Below are positions 35,365-42,554 of a stretch of DNA of 42,554 bases, piece after piece. The stretch covers positions 1 to 42,554 of the forward strand of contig CANMJR010000025.1 in the NCBI GenBank assembly GCA_947498025.1, in the 5' to 3' direction. The notes beneath the pieces were generated by a model. That model saw nothing but the letters and a program-made list of their open reading frames with translations. It had not been told where the DNA came from and made no database searches. The stretch comes from Helicobacteraceae bacterium (GTDB taxonomy: Bacteria; Campylobacterota; Campylobacteria; Campylobacterales; Sulfurimonadaceae). The first letter of the stretch is position 1, and each line of letters begins with the position of its first letter. The position numbers and the translations under genes were made by a program.

Positions 35365-36348
35365 TTGTCAAAATCCCACTTCCAAAGCACACAAAACAAA
35401 CTTCTATCTTGGTACGAAATACATGGTCGCAAGGATTTGCCTTGGCGTAATACGGAAAATGTTTACCATGTCTATGTGAGTGAAGTGATGTTGCAACAGA
35501 CGCAGGTGAAGCGGGTTTTGGAGGAGTATTATTTTCAGTTTTTAGAGAAGTTTCCTTCATTGTTTGCACTTGCACAAGCTCCACTTGAAGAGGTGTTTGG
35601 TATGTGGAGCGGGCTTGGGTATTATCGTCGGGCGAAGAATCTGCATGCGAGTGCGAAGCTTTGTGTGGATGGGCTTCCGCAAGATTTAAAATCCTTGCAA
35701 AAACTCCCTGGAGTCGGTCGCTACACGGCGAGTGCGATTTGCAGTTTTGGGTACGCTCAGTGTGTGAGCGTGGTCGATACAAATATTGCTCGGGTTTTGG
35801 CTCGTTACTTTGGTGAAGAAGATGTAAAAGAGGCTTTTTTGTGGGAGTTGGCAGATGGATTTTTAAATAGTTCAAATCCCACTTCTCACAACCTTGCTCT
35901 TATGGATTTGGGCGCGATGGTTTGTTTGCCTAAAAGCCCTACATGCGAAGTTTGCCCTTTAAATGAGGCATGCCAAGGTTCAAGTGAGCCTGATAAATAC
36001 TACAAAACTCAAAAGAAAAACTATGAGAACAAAAAACTTCATTTCGGTGTCTGTGTGAAAGATGGAAAAATCGCTATGAAGCGTTCACATAAGGGGATGT
36101 ACAAAGATATGCTTGAACTTCCAAATATTGAGAGTTCGTTTTATGAAAAAAATTTGTTGGGTACATTCGCACATGCCGTGACGAGATATCGCCTTGAAGT
36201 GCATGTTTACAGTTTGAATTCCACTCCGGAGGATGTTACTTGGGTAGCATATGAAACGCTCCATGAAGCCGGAATCTCCTCAATGACAAAAAAAGCTTTA
36301 AAACTCTATAATGGCGTCAAAATTTCTGCCGAGGGCGTACAAAATTGA
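35365..36348 (+). CDS. mutY: Adenine DNA glycosylase
   Basis: MutY removes adenine paired with 8-oxoguanine. The 327 residues contain the helix-hairpin-helix LPGVGRYTASAI with the catalytic aspartate in VVDTN, the catalytic glutamate in SEVMLQQTQV, and the iron-sulfur cluster cysteines C-x6-C-x2-C-x5-C in MVCLPKSPTCEVCPLNEAC. The C-terminal NUDIX-like domain that checks 8-oxoG is short but present (about 225-320). The start is a TTG with AGAGAG upstream. The stop overlaps the recD2 start by 4 bases (TTGA), so the two are translated in a coupled way. Confidence 0.93.
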   Translation: MSKSHFQSTQNKLLSWYEIHGRKDLPWRNTENVYHVYVSEVMLQQTQVKRVLEEYYFQFLEKFPSLFALAQAPLEEVFGMWSGLGYYRRAKNLHASAKLCVDGLPQDLKSLQKLPGVGRYTASAICSFGYAQCVSVVDTNIARVLARYFGEEDVKEAFLWELADGFLNSSNPTSHNLALMDLGAMVCLPKSPTCEVCPLNEACQGSSEPDKYYKTQKKNYENKKLHFGVCVKDGKIAMKRSHKGMYKDMLELPNIESSFYEKNLLGTFAHAVTRYRLEVHVYSLNSTPEDVTWVAYETLHEAGISSMTKKALKLYNGVKISAEGVQN

Positions 36349-38582
36349 GCGAAACTCTCATAGGTCAAATCGACAAAATCTTGTTTGAAGAGGATGGTTT
36401 TTTTATTGCCGTACTCAAGGGCGGCGAAAAGATTAGCGGAACCTATTTTGAGAGCGATGTGTCGCATCTCAAGGGCTCTGCCATAACCTTAAAGGGCGTT
36501 TGGCAGGAGCATAAAAAACATGGCAAAACCTTTAAATTTGACTCCATAAAAGTAAACCAGAATCAACTCTTTTTCTTTCTCAACAAAATCATCAAAGGGT
36601 TTACAAAGAGCCTCAGTGCCGAGCTTATCGAGCACTTCGGGAGTGAAAAACTGATTGATATTTTGGACAACGACATCGAGAGACTTTTGGAGTTTAACGG
36701 CATAAAAGAGAAGCGGCTCAAAAAGATTCAGGCATCTTGGAAACAGTTTCGCTCCATGCGAGAGTTCGGAGAATTTCTCAGCCCCTACGATGTCTCTCCC
36801 GCACTTCTTACAACCATCGCAACGGCTATGAAAGATGTGGAGAATCCATGTGAGAAGATAAAAAACAACCCCTATATTTTGACCTCCATAAACTCCATAG
36901 GTTTTAAACGGGCGGACGAATTGGCTCTTAAAATGGGGGTGGAGAGAGAAAACGAGGGGCGTATAAGTTCTGCCATGGATTTTGTGCTTTTGAACTATTG
37001 CGAACAGCAGGGCAACAGTTGTGTGGCAAAAGAGGTTTTGTTTTCCGGGTTGAATGAGCTTTTAGGTTTTAGTGGCAAAAACCATCTTTATGAAGTGGCA
37101 CTCATCGAGAGAGTTGCCGAGCAGAGCATTGTCATTATGAAAAATGAGAGAGTCTCTCCCGCCAGACTTTATGATGCCGAGAAGTTTTTGTATGATAGTT
37201 TTAAAACAAGAGCAAAGCTTGACAGCGGCGGTTTCGTAAAAGATTTGGATGCCTTTTTAGCCGGTTCTAATCTTCAACTCGGAGAGCAGCAAAAAGAGGC
37301 TGTGGCGATTATAAATAACGGTGCATCTCTGCTCTTTTTGGTCGGTTATGCGGGAACCGGAAAAAGCACGACATCCAAAACAATACTTGATTTACTCAAT
37401 ACCCGCTACGAAAAAGAGGAGATTATGACATGCGCGCTGAGCGGCATAGCCTCGCAACGCATCGCGGATACGACGGGGTACGAGAGTGCGACGATTCAGT
37501 CGCTTTTGGTAAAACATGAATCCAGAGACACCTTTCCTTACGCGGTTTTGCTGATTGATGAAGCATCAATGATAAACTCATCTCTTTTTGCACGGCTTTT
37601 GGCAAAGGTAAATAAAAACGCCATTCTTATCATAGTCGGAGACGATGCCCAACTCCCACCAATCGGTGCCGGAAATGTTTTGAGTGATGCTTTGACGCTT
37701 CAAATCGCCCCGATAGTTAAACTCACAAAGATTTATAGACAGAGTGAAGAGCAGGCGATAACGCTCATCGCAAACGAGATACGCCTTGGAAATGTTCCGG
37801 AGTATAAAAAAGAGTATGAAGATTTTGAGTTTATAGATGTCTCAATACAAAACTACTATGGGCTCAAAAACCAGCTCTCATCCAACGAGTTGCAGGAATT
37901 AAGAGAAGAGAACTCAAATGCAATAGTCGCAGAGATAATGCACAAAGTTTTAGAGAATATTGAAAAAGCGAGATACAGACTTAAAAACAAAGAGATAAAA
38001 GAGTATCTCAACTATTTTCAAGTGATAACGCCTATGAAAGGGGGAATTCTAGGCTCGAATAATCTTAACACAGTTTTACAGGAGTATTTCAACCCAAACC
38101 CTAAAAAGTTTGTAAAAAAGGGTGGTTCAGAGTTTCGGCTGATGGACAAAGTGGTGCATACCAAAAATGAGAATATGACTTCATGGAGCGGGGAGGGGTT
38201 TAAAATGGGCGAAGATTCGGCACAGAGACGCATTTTTAACGGCATGAGCGGACTGCTTTTTAAGATTGAAGAGGAGGATGAACAGGTATTTGTCTTTTAT
38301 CCTAGCGAGGATATCGTGGTCGTCTATGAGTATGAGGAGATAAAATCGCTTTTGATGCTCTCATACGCTTTGACAATCCACAAAGTCCAAGGAATGGAGT
38401 ACGACATCGTAGTGATTCCTATGAGCTTTACCCACTTTATCATGCACAACACAAAGCTGATTTATACCGCAATTACGAGAGCAAAACATAAGTGTATTCT
38501 CATAGGCGAGGGCGGTGCATTTGAGAGTGCATGCAAAAAGTTTGAAGTAACACGGCGAGATACTGTATTATTAGAATTGTAG
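36345..38582 (+). CDS. recD2: RecD2-like superfamily 1 DNA helicase
   Basis: A 745-residue 5'-3' DNA helicase of the RecD2 type (no RecBC genes adjacent). The N-terminal OB and helix-hairpin-helix region (1-300) includes SINSIGFKRADELALKMGV. The helicase core has Walker A VGYAGTGKST (about 333-342), Walker B LLIDEASM, GDDAQLPPIG, and the C-terminal motifs ALTIHKVQGMEYDIVVIP and YTAITRAKHKCILIG. It starts at a TTG that overlaps the mutY stop. The linkage to mutY suggests a role in repair, though RecD2 in other species acts at replication forks and in mismatch repair. Confidence 0.88.
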   Translation: MSETLIGQIDKILFEEDGFFIAVLKGGEKISGTYFESDVSHLKGSAITLKGVWQEHKKHGKTFKFDSIKVNQNQLFFFLNKIIKGFTKSLSAELIEHFGSEKLIDILDNDIERLLEFNGIKEKRLKKIQASWKQFRSMREFGEFLSPYDVSPALLTTIATAMKDVENPCEKIKNNPYILTSINSIGFKRADELALKMGVERENEGRISSAMDFVLLNYCEQQGNSCVAKEVLFSGLNELLGFSGKNHLYEVALIERVAEQSIVIMKNERVSPARLYDAEKFLYDSFKTRAKLDSGGFVKDLDAFLAGSNLQLGEQQKEAVAIINNGASLLFLVGYAGTGKSTTSKTILDLLNTRYEKEEIMTCALSGIASQRIADTTGYESATIQSLLVKHESRDTFPYAVLLIDEASMINSSLFARLLAKVNKNAILIIVGDDAQLPPIGAGNVLSDALTLQIAPIVKLTKIYRQSEEQAITLIANEIRLGNVPEYKKEYEDFEFIDVSIQNYYGLKNQLSSNELQELREENSNAIVAEIMHKVLENIEKARYRLKNKEIKEYLNYFQVITPMKGGILGSNNLNTVLQEYFNPNPKKFVKKGGSEFRLMDKVVHTKNENMTSWSGEGFKMGEDSAQRRIFNGMSGLLFKIEEEDEQVFVFYPSEDIVVVYEYEEIKSLLMLSYALTIHKVQGMEYDIVVIPMSFTHFIMHNTKLIYTAITRAKHKCILIGEGGAFESACKKFEVTRRDTVLLEL

Positions 38583-38734
38583 AATAAACCTTAAAGTCTG
38601 CAATAAGCCTTAAAAGCCTATATACAAGGGCTTGTATGAAAAATAATAAAATGCAATAAACATCAAAAAATGCAATTTCATTGATATCAGGGTAGATATA
38701 GGGTACACTTCTGATACGATTTTTAAAGGATATT
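38583..38734. other. Candidate att/regulatory region left of the integrase
   Basis: Two direct repeats, AATAAACCTTAAAG (38583-38596) and AATAAGCCTTAAAAG (38602-38616), are followed by a palindrome with arms ATACAAG (38622-38628) and CTTGTAT (38631-38637). Together they could be integrase arm sites or an attachment core. No tRNA gene is seen. The partner site would be outside the window. Confidence 0.35.
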
Positions 38735-39823
38735 TTGATTGTGAGCAGAATAAAAAGTAATAAATTTCAAGGTGTTTATTATAGCGAATTAGAGTCTGGA
38801 GAGAAGACTTATTATATTACATATAAAAGTGGTGATAAAAAAGTTTGGCTTAAAATAGGAAAGCATAGCGAGGGTGTGCGTGAAGCTTACTGTAACCAAA
38901 AAAGAAATGAGATTATTACTAAGCAGCGACTTGGTGAAGAACCGCCAGCAATAGCTAAAAAGAAAAGATTCACCAAAGACAACACTATAGATAAGCTCTT
39001 TGATTATTACTATCAACATAAAAAACTACATAATAAACATATAGAACTGGATAAACAGTCATACAATAAACATCTAAGTCCTTTATATGGAGACATGCCG
39101 GTAGAACAAATAGTAGCAGATGATGTAAGAGAATTTCAGAATATAAAGATAAAGACCCTTGCTCCTAAAACAATAAATTTATTAGTATCTCAATTAAAAA
39201 CGGTAATAGCATATGCAATTAAAAATAATAGAATAAAAAATATCGATAATATTGTATTACAAGTTCAAAATTTAAAAGTAGATAACGATAGAGAAAAATA
39301 TTTAGAACTTCAAGAAATTAAAAAGTTGTATCAAGCAATAGAACATGATAATGAACTTTTTATTTTTACAAAGCTACTGTTGAATACTGGAGCAAGACTC
39401 CGTGGAGTATATAATATATCATACAATGACATAGACTTTTCAAATAAAATAATTACAATAAAAGACTTTAAAACGGATACTACATATAAAATGTTTTTTA
39501 GTGATGAACTAGCGGAATTATTAAAAAAAAGAGTTTCGGAAAATAAGAATGAACTGTATAAAAGAAGTCAATTACAATTACAAAAACTATTAAGAAATAA
39601 GCTTAATGAACTGTTTAATGAAAATATAGATTTAGGTGATAGAAAAAATAGAGTAGTAGTGCATAGTTTGCGGCATACTTTTGCCTCTCATTTGGCTATA
39701 AATGAAACCCCAATCTTGACGATTCAAAAATTGATGAATCACCAAGATATTAAATCAACCATGAGATATGCAAAGCTTTCATCTGATAGTGGAAGAGATT
39801 CAGTAAAAAAGCTTGGTTTTTAA
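38735..39823 (+). CDS. Tyrosine recombinase/integrase
   Basis: A 362-residue phage- or plasmid-type integrase. An N-terminal arm-binding/SAM-like part (about 1-180) includes KFQGVYYSELESGEKTYYITY. The catalytic domain (185-362) has R221 in NTGARLRGVYN, H310 and R313 in HSLRHTFASHL, H336 in NHQDIKSTMRYA and the nucleophile Y345. All residues are intact, so it should be active. The start is a TTG four bases after AAAGGA; a GTG at 38741 is the other candidate. It begins the mobile region and probably inserted the following replicase-bearing element. Confidence 0.93.
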   Translation: MIVSRIKSNKFQGVYYSELESGEKTYYITYKSGDKKVWLKIGKHSEGVREAYCNQKRNEIITKQRLGEEPPAIAKKKRFTKDNTIDKLFDYYYQHKKLHNKHIELDKQSYNKHLSPLYGDMPVEQIVADDVREFQNIKIKTLAPKTINLLVSQLKTVIAYAIKNNRIKNIDNIVLQVQNLKVDNDREKYLELQEIKKLYQAIEHDNELFIFTKLLLNTGARLRGVYNISYNDIDFSNKIITIKDFKTDTTYKMFFSDELAELLKKRVSENKNELYKRSQLQLQKLLRNKLNELFNENIDLGDRKNRVVVHSLRHTFASHLAINETPILTIQKLMNHQDIKSTMRYAKLSSDSGRDSVKKLGF

Positions 39824-40187
39824 TAAAAGAATTACAAATTCTTTTATTAATTAGTTTAAAAATTTAAGTTTAAAATAGATACTTCAAAAAATTACACTGC
39901 AATATCACTCAGTAAATAAAATAATAATCAAATAAGTATCATATGTATCAATAGTACAGCTCAGGCAAAAAACTTTCAAAATAATTATACTGCTACATAC
40001 AAAGAGAACTATGAAAATTAGGGATTTTTGAAGTGGTAGATTGAAGAACTTTATAAGTTTTTTTCTCAAGTTTCGCGACTAGAAAAACTTATAAAGCGAA
40101 CACTTTAATTAAAAGTTGCCGTAATTGTACACTCACTTTTATTAAAGTTTCTTTATCTCCTACAAAATCAACACAAAGATTATGTAG
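39824..40187. other. Intergenic region upstream of the replicase gene
   Basis: These 364 bases are very AT-rich and hold no convincing gene. They contain a GTATCA direct repeat around 39935-39950, and a large inverted repeat (40049-40096). Because the replicase starts 90 bases downstream, an origin or control region is plausible. Confidence 0.5.
40049..40096. repeat. Perfect 14-bp inverted repeat upstream of the replicase gene
   Basis: CTTTATAAGTTTTT (40049-40062) and AAAAACTTATAAAG (40083-40096) are exact inverted copies around a 20-nt spacer that contains TCGCGA. It is the strongest palindrome of the element and could be an origin site, a Rep operator or a transcription terminator. Confidence 0.9.
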
Positions 40188-41342
40188 ATGAAAGATTTTC
40201 AAAACGAACTTAGCAAAACACTGAACCGCTTTAATAAGATAAGACTCTTCCATACACATGGATGGATGAATATTTTGCCGATAAAGTACCTCATAAAGAA
40301 CCCTCAGAGATACAATCAAATACAACTCAATACAGGGCACCACTTTAACGCGATTATCATGGACATAGATGATGAAGAACTGCTAACAGAGTGGAACGCC
40401 GTCGGCTTACCTACTCCTACGATCCAAACATTAAACAAACACAACAACAAAGCACACTTAGTCTGGTTACTCAATGTGCCGGTAAGCAAAGAAAACCACA
40501 AAGCAGTCAAATACTACAAAGATATTGTTAACAGCATTAAGCAGCTCATTGGAGCAGATCAAGCATATCAGAATCACCAGACTAAGAATTTTTTAAATGA
40601 AGAGATCTTCAGAGTAATCTATAATGATGTTGCTTATGATTTAGGCGACTTTCAAGAGTTCATAATTAAAGATGAAAAGTATCAATACAATGTGAACAAA
40701 TCAAAAAGCACTGGAAGCCGCCATATAGATCTATTCAATGAGCTTAGACTTTATGGCTATACAATCGCAAAACATAAAGACCTGGAAGAGAAGCTCGTAA
40801 AGAGAGCAGAGCTTATCAACGAGCAATTCGATTCTCCAATCAAACCAAAGTCCATAATTAAATCCGTTCTACAATATTGTGAAGAAAATGCAAACAACTT
40901 CACAAAAAAAAGAGGAGCGATGAATTTCGGAAAAATTAAAAATTTATCTCAAGAACAATATAAGAAAGAAGTTACATCAAGACAAAGCAAATCAGCAGCA
41001 AGAACGGCAGATATAAAACGTTTAAAAGCCTCTGCACGCATCAAAGCCACAGTCGAGACACTTCTACGCAAAAAGATTAAATTAACCTACGCAAACATCG
41101 CAAAACAGGCAAAAATTTCACTCAGAACGGTTAAAAATCATACAAAGATTGTCAGGTTTTTTATACAAAAAACCAATGGTGCAATTAGCCCTTTAAGGGT
41201 AATAGCACTTGGAGCGGGCGGAGCCTGCACCTATCCCCTAAAGTGCTATATAGGTGAGATTAGGTGTCTAATAAGTTTAAATTTACAGAACAAAGGAGAA
41301 ATAAAAAGATGTTATCAACATCAAATAAATATATCAGGATAG
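40188..41342 (+). CDS. Plasmid-type replication protein (ColE2 replicase/primase family)
   Basis: The 384 residues resemble plasmid replicases of the ColE2 Rep family (PF03090), which make the primer for their own plasmid. The N-terminal catalytic half (about 20-150) includes HHFNAIIMDIDDEE and IQTLNKHNNKAHLVWLL, then a PriCT-like part (about 185-250). A basic linker and a helix-turn-helix (KLTYANIAKQAKISLRTVKN, about 302-321) follow. The last ~55 residues are encoded by a GC-rich, palindrome-rich stretch and end inside the start region of the next gene, so the true C-terminus may be earlier. There is no convincing ribosome-binding site. It marks an integrated plasmid-like element. Confidence 0.75.
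   Translation: MKDFQNELSKTLNRFNKIRLFHTHGWMNILPIKYLIKNPQRYNQIQLNTGHHFNAIIMDIDDEELLTEWNAVGLPTPTIQTLNKHNNKAHLVWLLNVPVSKENHKAVKYYKDIVNSIKQLIGADQAYQNHQTKNFLNEEIFRVIYNDVAYDLGDFQEFIIKDEKYQYNVNKSKSTGSRHIDLFNELRLYGYTIAKHKDLEEKLVKRAELINEQFDSPIKPKSIIKSVLQYCEENANNFTKKRGAMNFGKIKNLSQEQYKKEVTSRQSKSAARTADIKRLKASARIKATVETLLRKKIKLTYANIAKQAKISLRTVKNHTKIVRFFIQKTNGAISPLRVIALGAGGACTYPLKCYIGEIRCLISLNLQNKGEIKRCYQHQINISG
41189..41249 (+). promoter_or_regulatory. GC-rich structured patch at the 3' end of the replicase gene
   Basis: CCCTTTAAGGG (41189-41199) is a palindrome. ATAGCACTT (41202-41210) pairs perfectly with AAGTGCTAT (41241-41249), and inside it GCGGGC pairs with GCCTGC around GGA. The patch is far richer in GC than its surroundings. 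It may be an RNA structure, an origin or a remnant of another element. Confidence 0.55.
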
Positions 41343-41629
41343 ATTCTGACTCTTTTCAGAGCAGTCTGTCCTCTATCCTTGAGTTGTTTGAGGATTATGA
41401 GGACAAAGAACGATACAGAATAGTTGAAACCCACAAACCATTAGAGACTAAGCCTTTAGAACGAGAGTATAAAAATAGCTATGAGTTAACACCTATAAGA
41501 AAGAGAGATTTATCAATCAAAGAGAAGAATATGATACAGGACTATTTAGATGCTAATTTTGTAACGCCTTGTTATGATGAGTTCTGTTTTGAAGAAGTGG
41601 CTAAGCTATCCCTAAATACTTATCAATAA
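41309..41629 (+). CDS. Small unknown protein of the plasmid-like element
   Basis: A 106-residue acidic protein without recognisable domain, membrane segment or signal peptide (starts MLSTSNKYIRIDSDSFQSSL). I choose the ATG at 41309 because AAAGGAG lies 10 bases upstream. A GTG start at 41264 would overlap the replicase frame by 79 bases. The middle (KPLETKPLEREYKNSYELTP) is charged and likely flexible. It overlaps the stop region of the convergent gene at 41601 by 29 bases. A control or partition function for the element is possible but unsupported. Confidence 0.55.
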   Translation: MLSTSNKYIRIDSDSFQSSLSSILELFEDYEDKERYRIVETHKPLETKPLEREYKNSYELTPIRKRDLSIKEKNMIQDYLDANFVTPCYDEFCFEEVAKLSLNTYQ

Positions 41630-42374
41630 TTGAAAAAAAATCTTCTTTTTCATAAGAATTTTTATAAATATTAATAGCACTTGTATAAAATTCTATGGCT
41701 AAATACTCATGTAGTTCTCCGGTGTAAATTTCATTACCTTTATAAAGTTTTTCCAAAAAGTATTCATGCCCTTTACCGTCTAAAGATATTTCATCTAAAA
41801 CTTTTTTAAAAATTTTAAATCCAATCTTATATTTTGTACTTCTATGAAATGATACTAGCCCTATATATTCTTTTTTGTATTTATTGTCAGGAAACAATAA
41901 ATTTTTAATAATTTGTAAAAAGAACTCTTTTTCATCAAAAAATTGGCAATATATATATTCTTTAAAAATCAATTCAAATAGTAATTCTATTTTTTTACAT
42001 AATTTTTTTTCTTCTCTTGCGCGCCTGGCAAAATATAACTTATCTGATTCACTCTCAAGCATTGCTTGCTCGAAGGTTAATAAGTTATTTGTACTGATTA
42101 AAACCGTTGCTTCCTCATTTAGCTCTCTGTGTATAAGAAAATCTTCAATACAGTTTATGATTTTTTCTGGATTATCTATCGTTTTAGTTTTTTGAGAATA
42201 TACGATATGTAGCTTTTTGATTATTTTATTATTATGTATACCTGCCTCATCAATCGTTACTAATAAATTATCTATATTAATATTATATTGAGAACCAATG
42301 TTTGCTCCATTAAAATCTTGACCAGTCTGATTGTTTGAATTTTGAAAATTATTTGTTTGATTTTTTGGACTCAT
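41601..42374 (-). CDS. Unknown protein with Asn/Gln/Gly-rich N-terminus
   Basis: A 257-residue protein that I do not recognise. The first ~35 residues (SPKNQTNNFQNSNNQTGQDF, then NGANIGSQYNINID) are rich in N, Q and G, with the pattern of short amyloid-like or adaptor motifs seen at the ends of some bacterial conflict proteins. The rest is alpha-helical and charged (LVTIDEAG, ESESDKLYFARRAREEKKLC, KIFKKVLDEISLDGKGHEYF). There is no membrane segment. It is on the opposite strand to the replicase, on AT-rich DNA. A cargo role in defence or toxin biology is a guess. Its ribosome-binding site is weak. Confidence 0.6.
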   Translation of the reverse strand: MSPKNQTNNFQNSNNQTGQDFNGANIGSQYNINIDNLLVTIDEAGIHNNKIIKKLHIVYSQKTKTIDNPEKIINCIEDFLIHRELNEEATVLISTNNLLTFEQAMLESESDKLYFARRAREEKKLCKKIELLFELIFKEYIYCQFFDEKEFFLQIIKNLLFPDNKYKKEYIGLVSFHRSTKYKIGFKIFKKVLDEISLDGKGHEYFLEKLYKGNEIYTGELHEYLAIEFYTSAINIYKNSYEKEDFFSIIDKYLGIA

Positions 42375-42427
42375 GTTGAATATTTTAAATTACCTAACAA
42401 ATCATCCAAAATTTAAACCTGAAGTGC

Positions 42428-42456
42428 AACTCTTAAAAATTGAAAAATGAGAGTTG
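42428..42456. repeat. 7-bp inverted repeat upstream of the 257-aa gene
   Basis: CAACTCT (42428-42434) and AGAGTTG (42450-42456) pair around a 15-nt spacer, about 55-80 bases upstream of the minus-strand gene start. It could be an operator or part of a mobile-element border. Confidence 0.5.
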
Positions 42457-42473
42457 AGGATTTGGTTTTGAAG

Positions 42474-42552
42474 TAGTTAGATGTTAAACTCTTTGCTTCA
42501 AAAATCCGACCAAAGATAAGGGAATAAATGAGTAATTATAAACATCTAACTA
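42474..42552. repeat. 12-bp inverted repeat at the right edge
   Basis: TAGTTAGATGTT (42474-42485) and AACATCTAACTA (42541-42552) are exact inverted copies 55 bases apart. The right arm lies within the first codons of the edge gene at 42528. It could be a transposase-leader hairpin or an operator. Confidence 0.7.
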
Positions 42553-42554
42553 GA
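42528..42554 (+). CDS. Probable start of an IS30-type transposase (cut by window edge)
   Basis: Only nine codons are inside the window: MSNYKHLTR, behind an AAGGGA ribosome-binding site. Many IS30-family transposases begin with a very similar YKHLT-R peptide. The call rests on this short match and on the repeat-rich upstream sequence, so it is tentative. Confidence 0.45.

Noticed and set aside
35345-35875. Minus-strand frame of 176 codons
   Set aside because: It is the shadow of mutY, whose active-site and iron-sulfur motifs are clear.
38583-38734. tRNA gene as integration target
   Set aside because: No cloverleaf or T-loop consensus could be found next to the integrase.

Overview
The window is a low-GC bacterial chromosome segment, most likely from a Campylobacterota (epsilonproteobacterial) species of the Sulfurimonas/Sulfuricurvum type. 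This is inferred from the proteins. The S10-spc ribosomal cluster lacks rpmD (L30) between rpsE and rplO. There is a DUF3972 protein of the kind known from this phylum, a divergent CheZ with a D-x3-Q active site, and a cytoplasmic zinc-binding (CZB) chemoreceptor resembling TlpD. No database search was possible, so the genus is a guess.

Layout. Positions 1-1340 hold the N-terminal part of a nitrate/nitrite-domain (NIT) chemoreceptor that runs off the left edge. A 614-bp intergenic region with a G9 tract and a palindrome-flanked promoter follows. Next come a CvfB-like S1 protein, a small basic protein, an orphan trpB, a hemerythrin-PAS protein and a PchB-like chorismate mutase (1955-6022). Positions 6051-16706 are the minus-strand S10-spc operon rpsJ-rplCDWB-rpsS-rplV-rpsC-rplP-rpmC-rpsQ-rplNXE-rpsN-rpsH-rplFR-rpsE-rplO-secY-map-infA. 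It has a well-formed promoter upstream of rpsJ and a shared terminator after infA. A divergent AAA-type ATPase gene follows. After it lies a compact signalling cassette: CZB chemoreceptor, receiver-only protein and REC-PAS-histidine kinase, with rnhB directly behind (18081-21914).

Positions 22102-31161 are mostly housekeeping and redox genes: dapB, trxB, trxA, a 12-TM membrane protein, a truncated hemoglobin, a PHP phosphatase, cheZ, the U32 protein TrhP, purE, DUF3972 and DUF89. Two copies of a 74-75 bp two-hairpin repeat sit immediately downstream of rnhB and of the DUF3972 gene, 8.3 kb apart.

The right-hand part is accessory. Between glyQ and mutY lies an AT-rich restriction-modification insert (32103-35351): a C5-cytosine methyltransferase, a Sau3AI/MutH-like endonuclease (predicted target GATC) and an unknown third gene, led by a palindrome that overlaps the methyltransferase ribosome-binding site. 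mutY and recD2 follow and are coupled by a 4-nt overlap. From about 38583 to the right edge is a plasmid-like integrated element. It has a tyrosine integrase, a large inverted repeat, a ColE2/primase-type replicase, a structured GC-rich patch, a small unknown gene, an unknown protein with an Asn/Gln/Gly-rich N-terminus and, at the very edge, what looks like the start of an IS30-type transposase.

The most interesting regions are the CZB-receptor/REC/kinase cassette, the repeat pair, the GATC-type R-M insert with its palindromic leader, and the plasmid-like element with its undescribed cargo.
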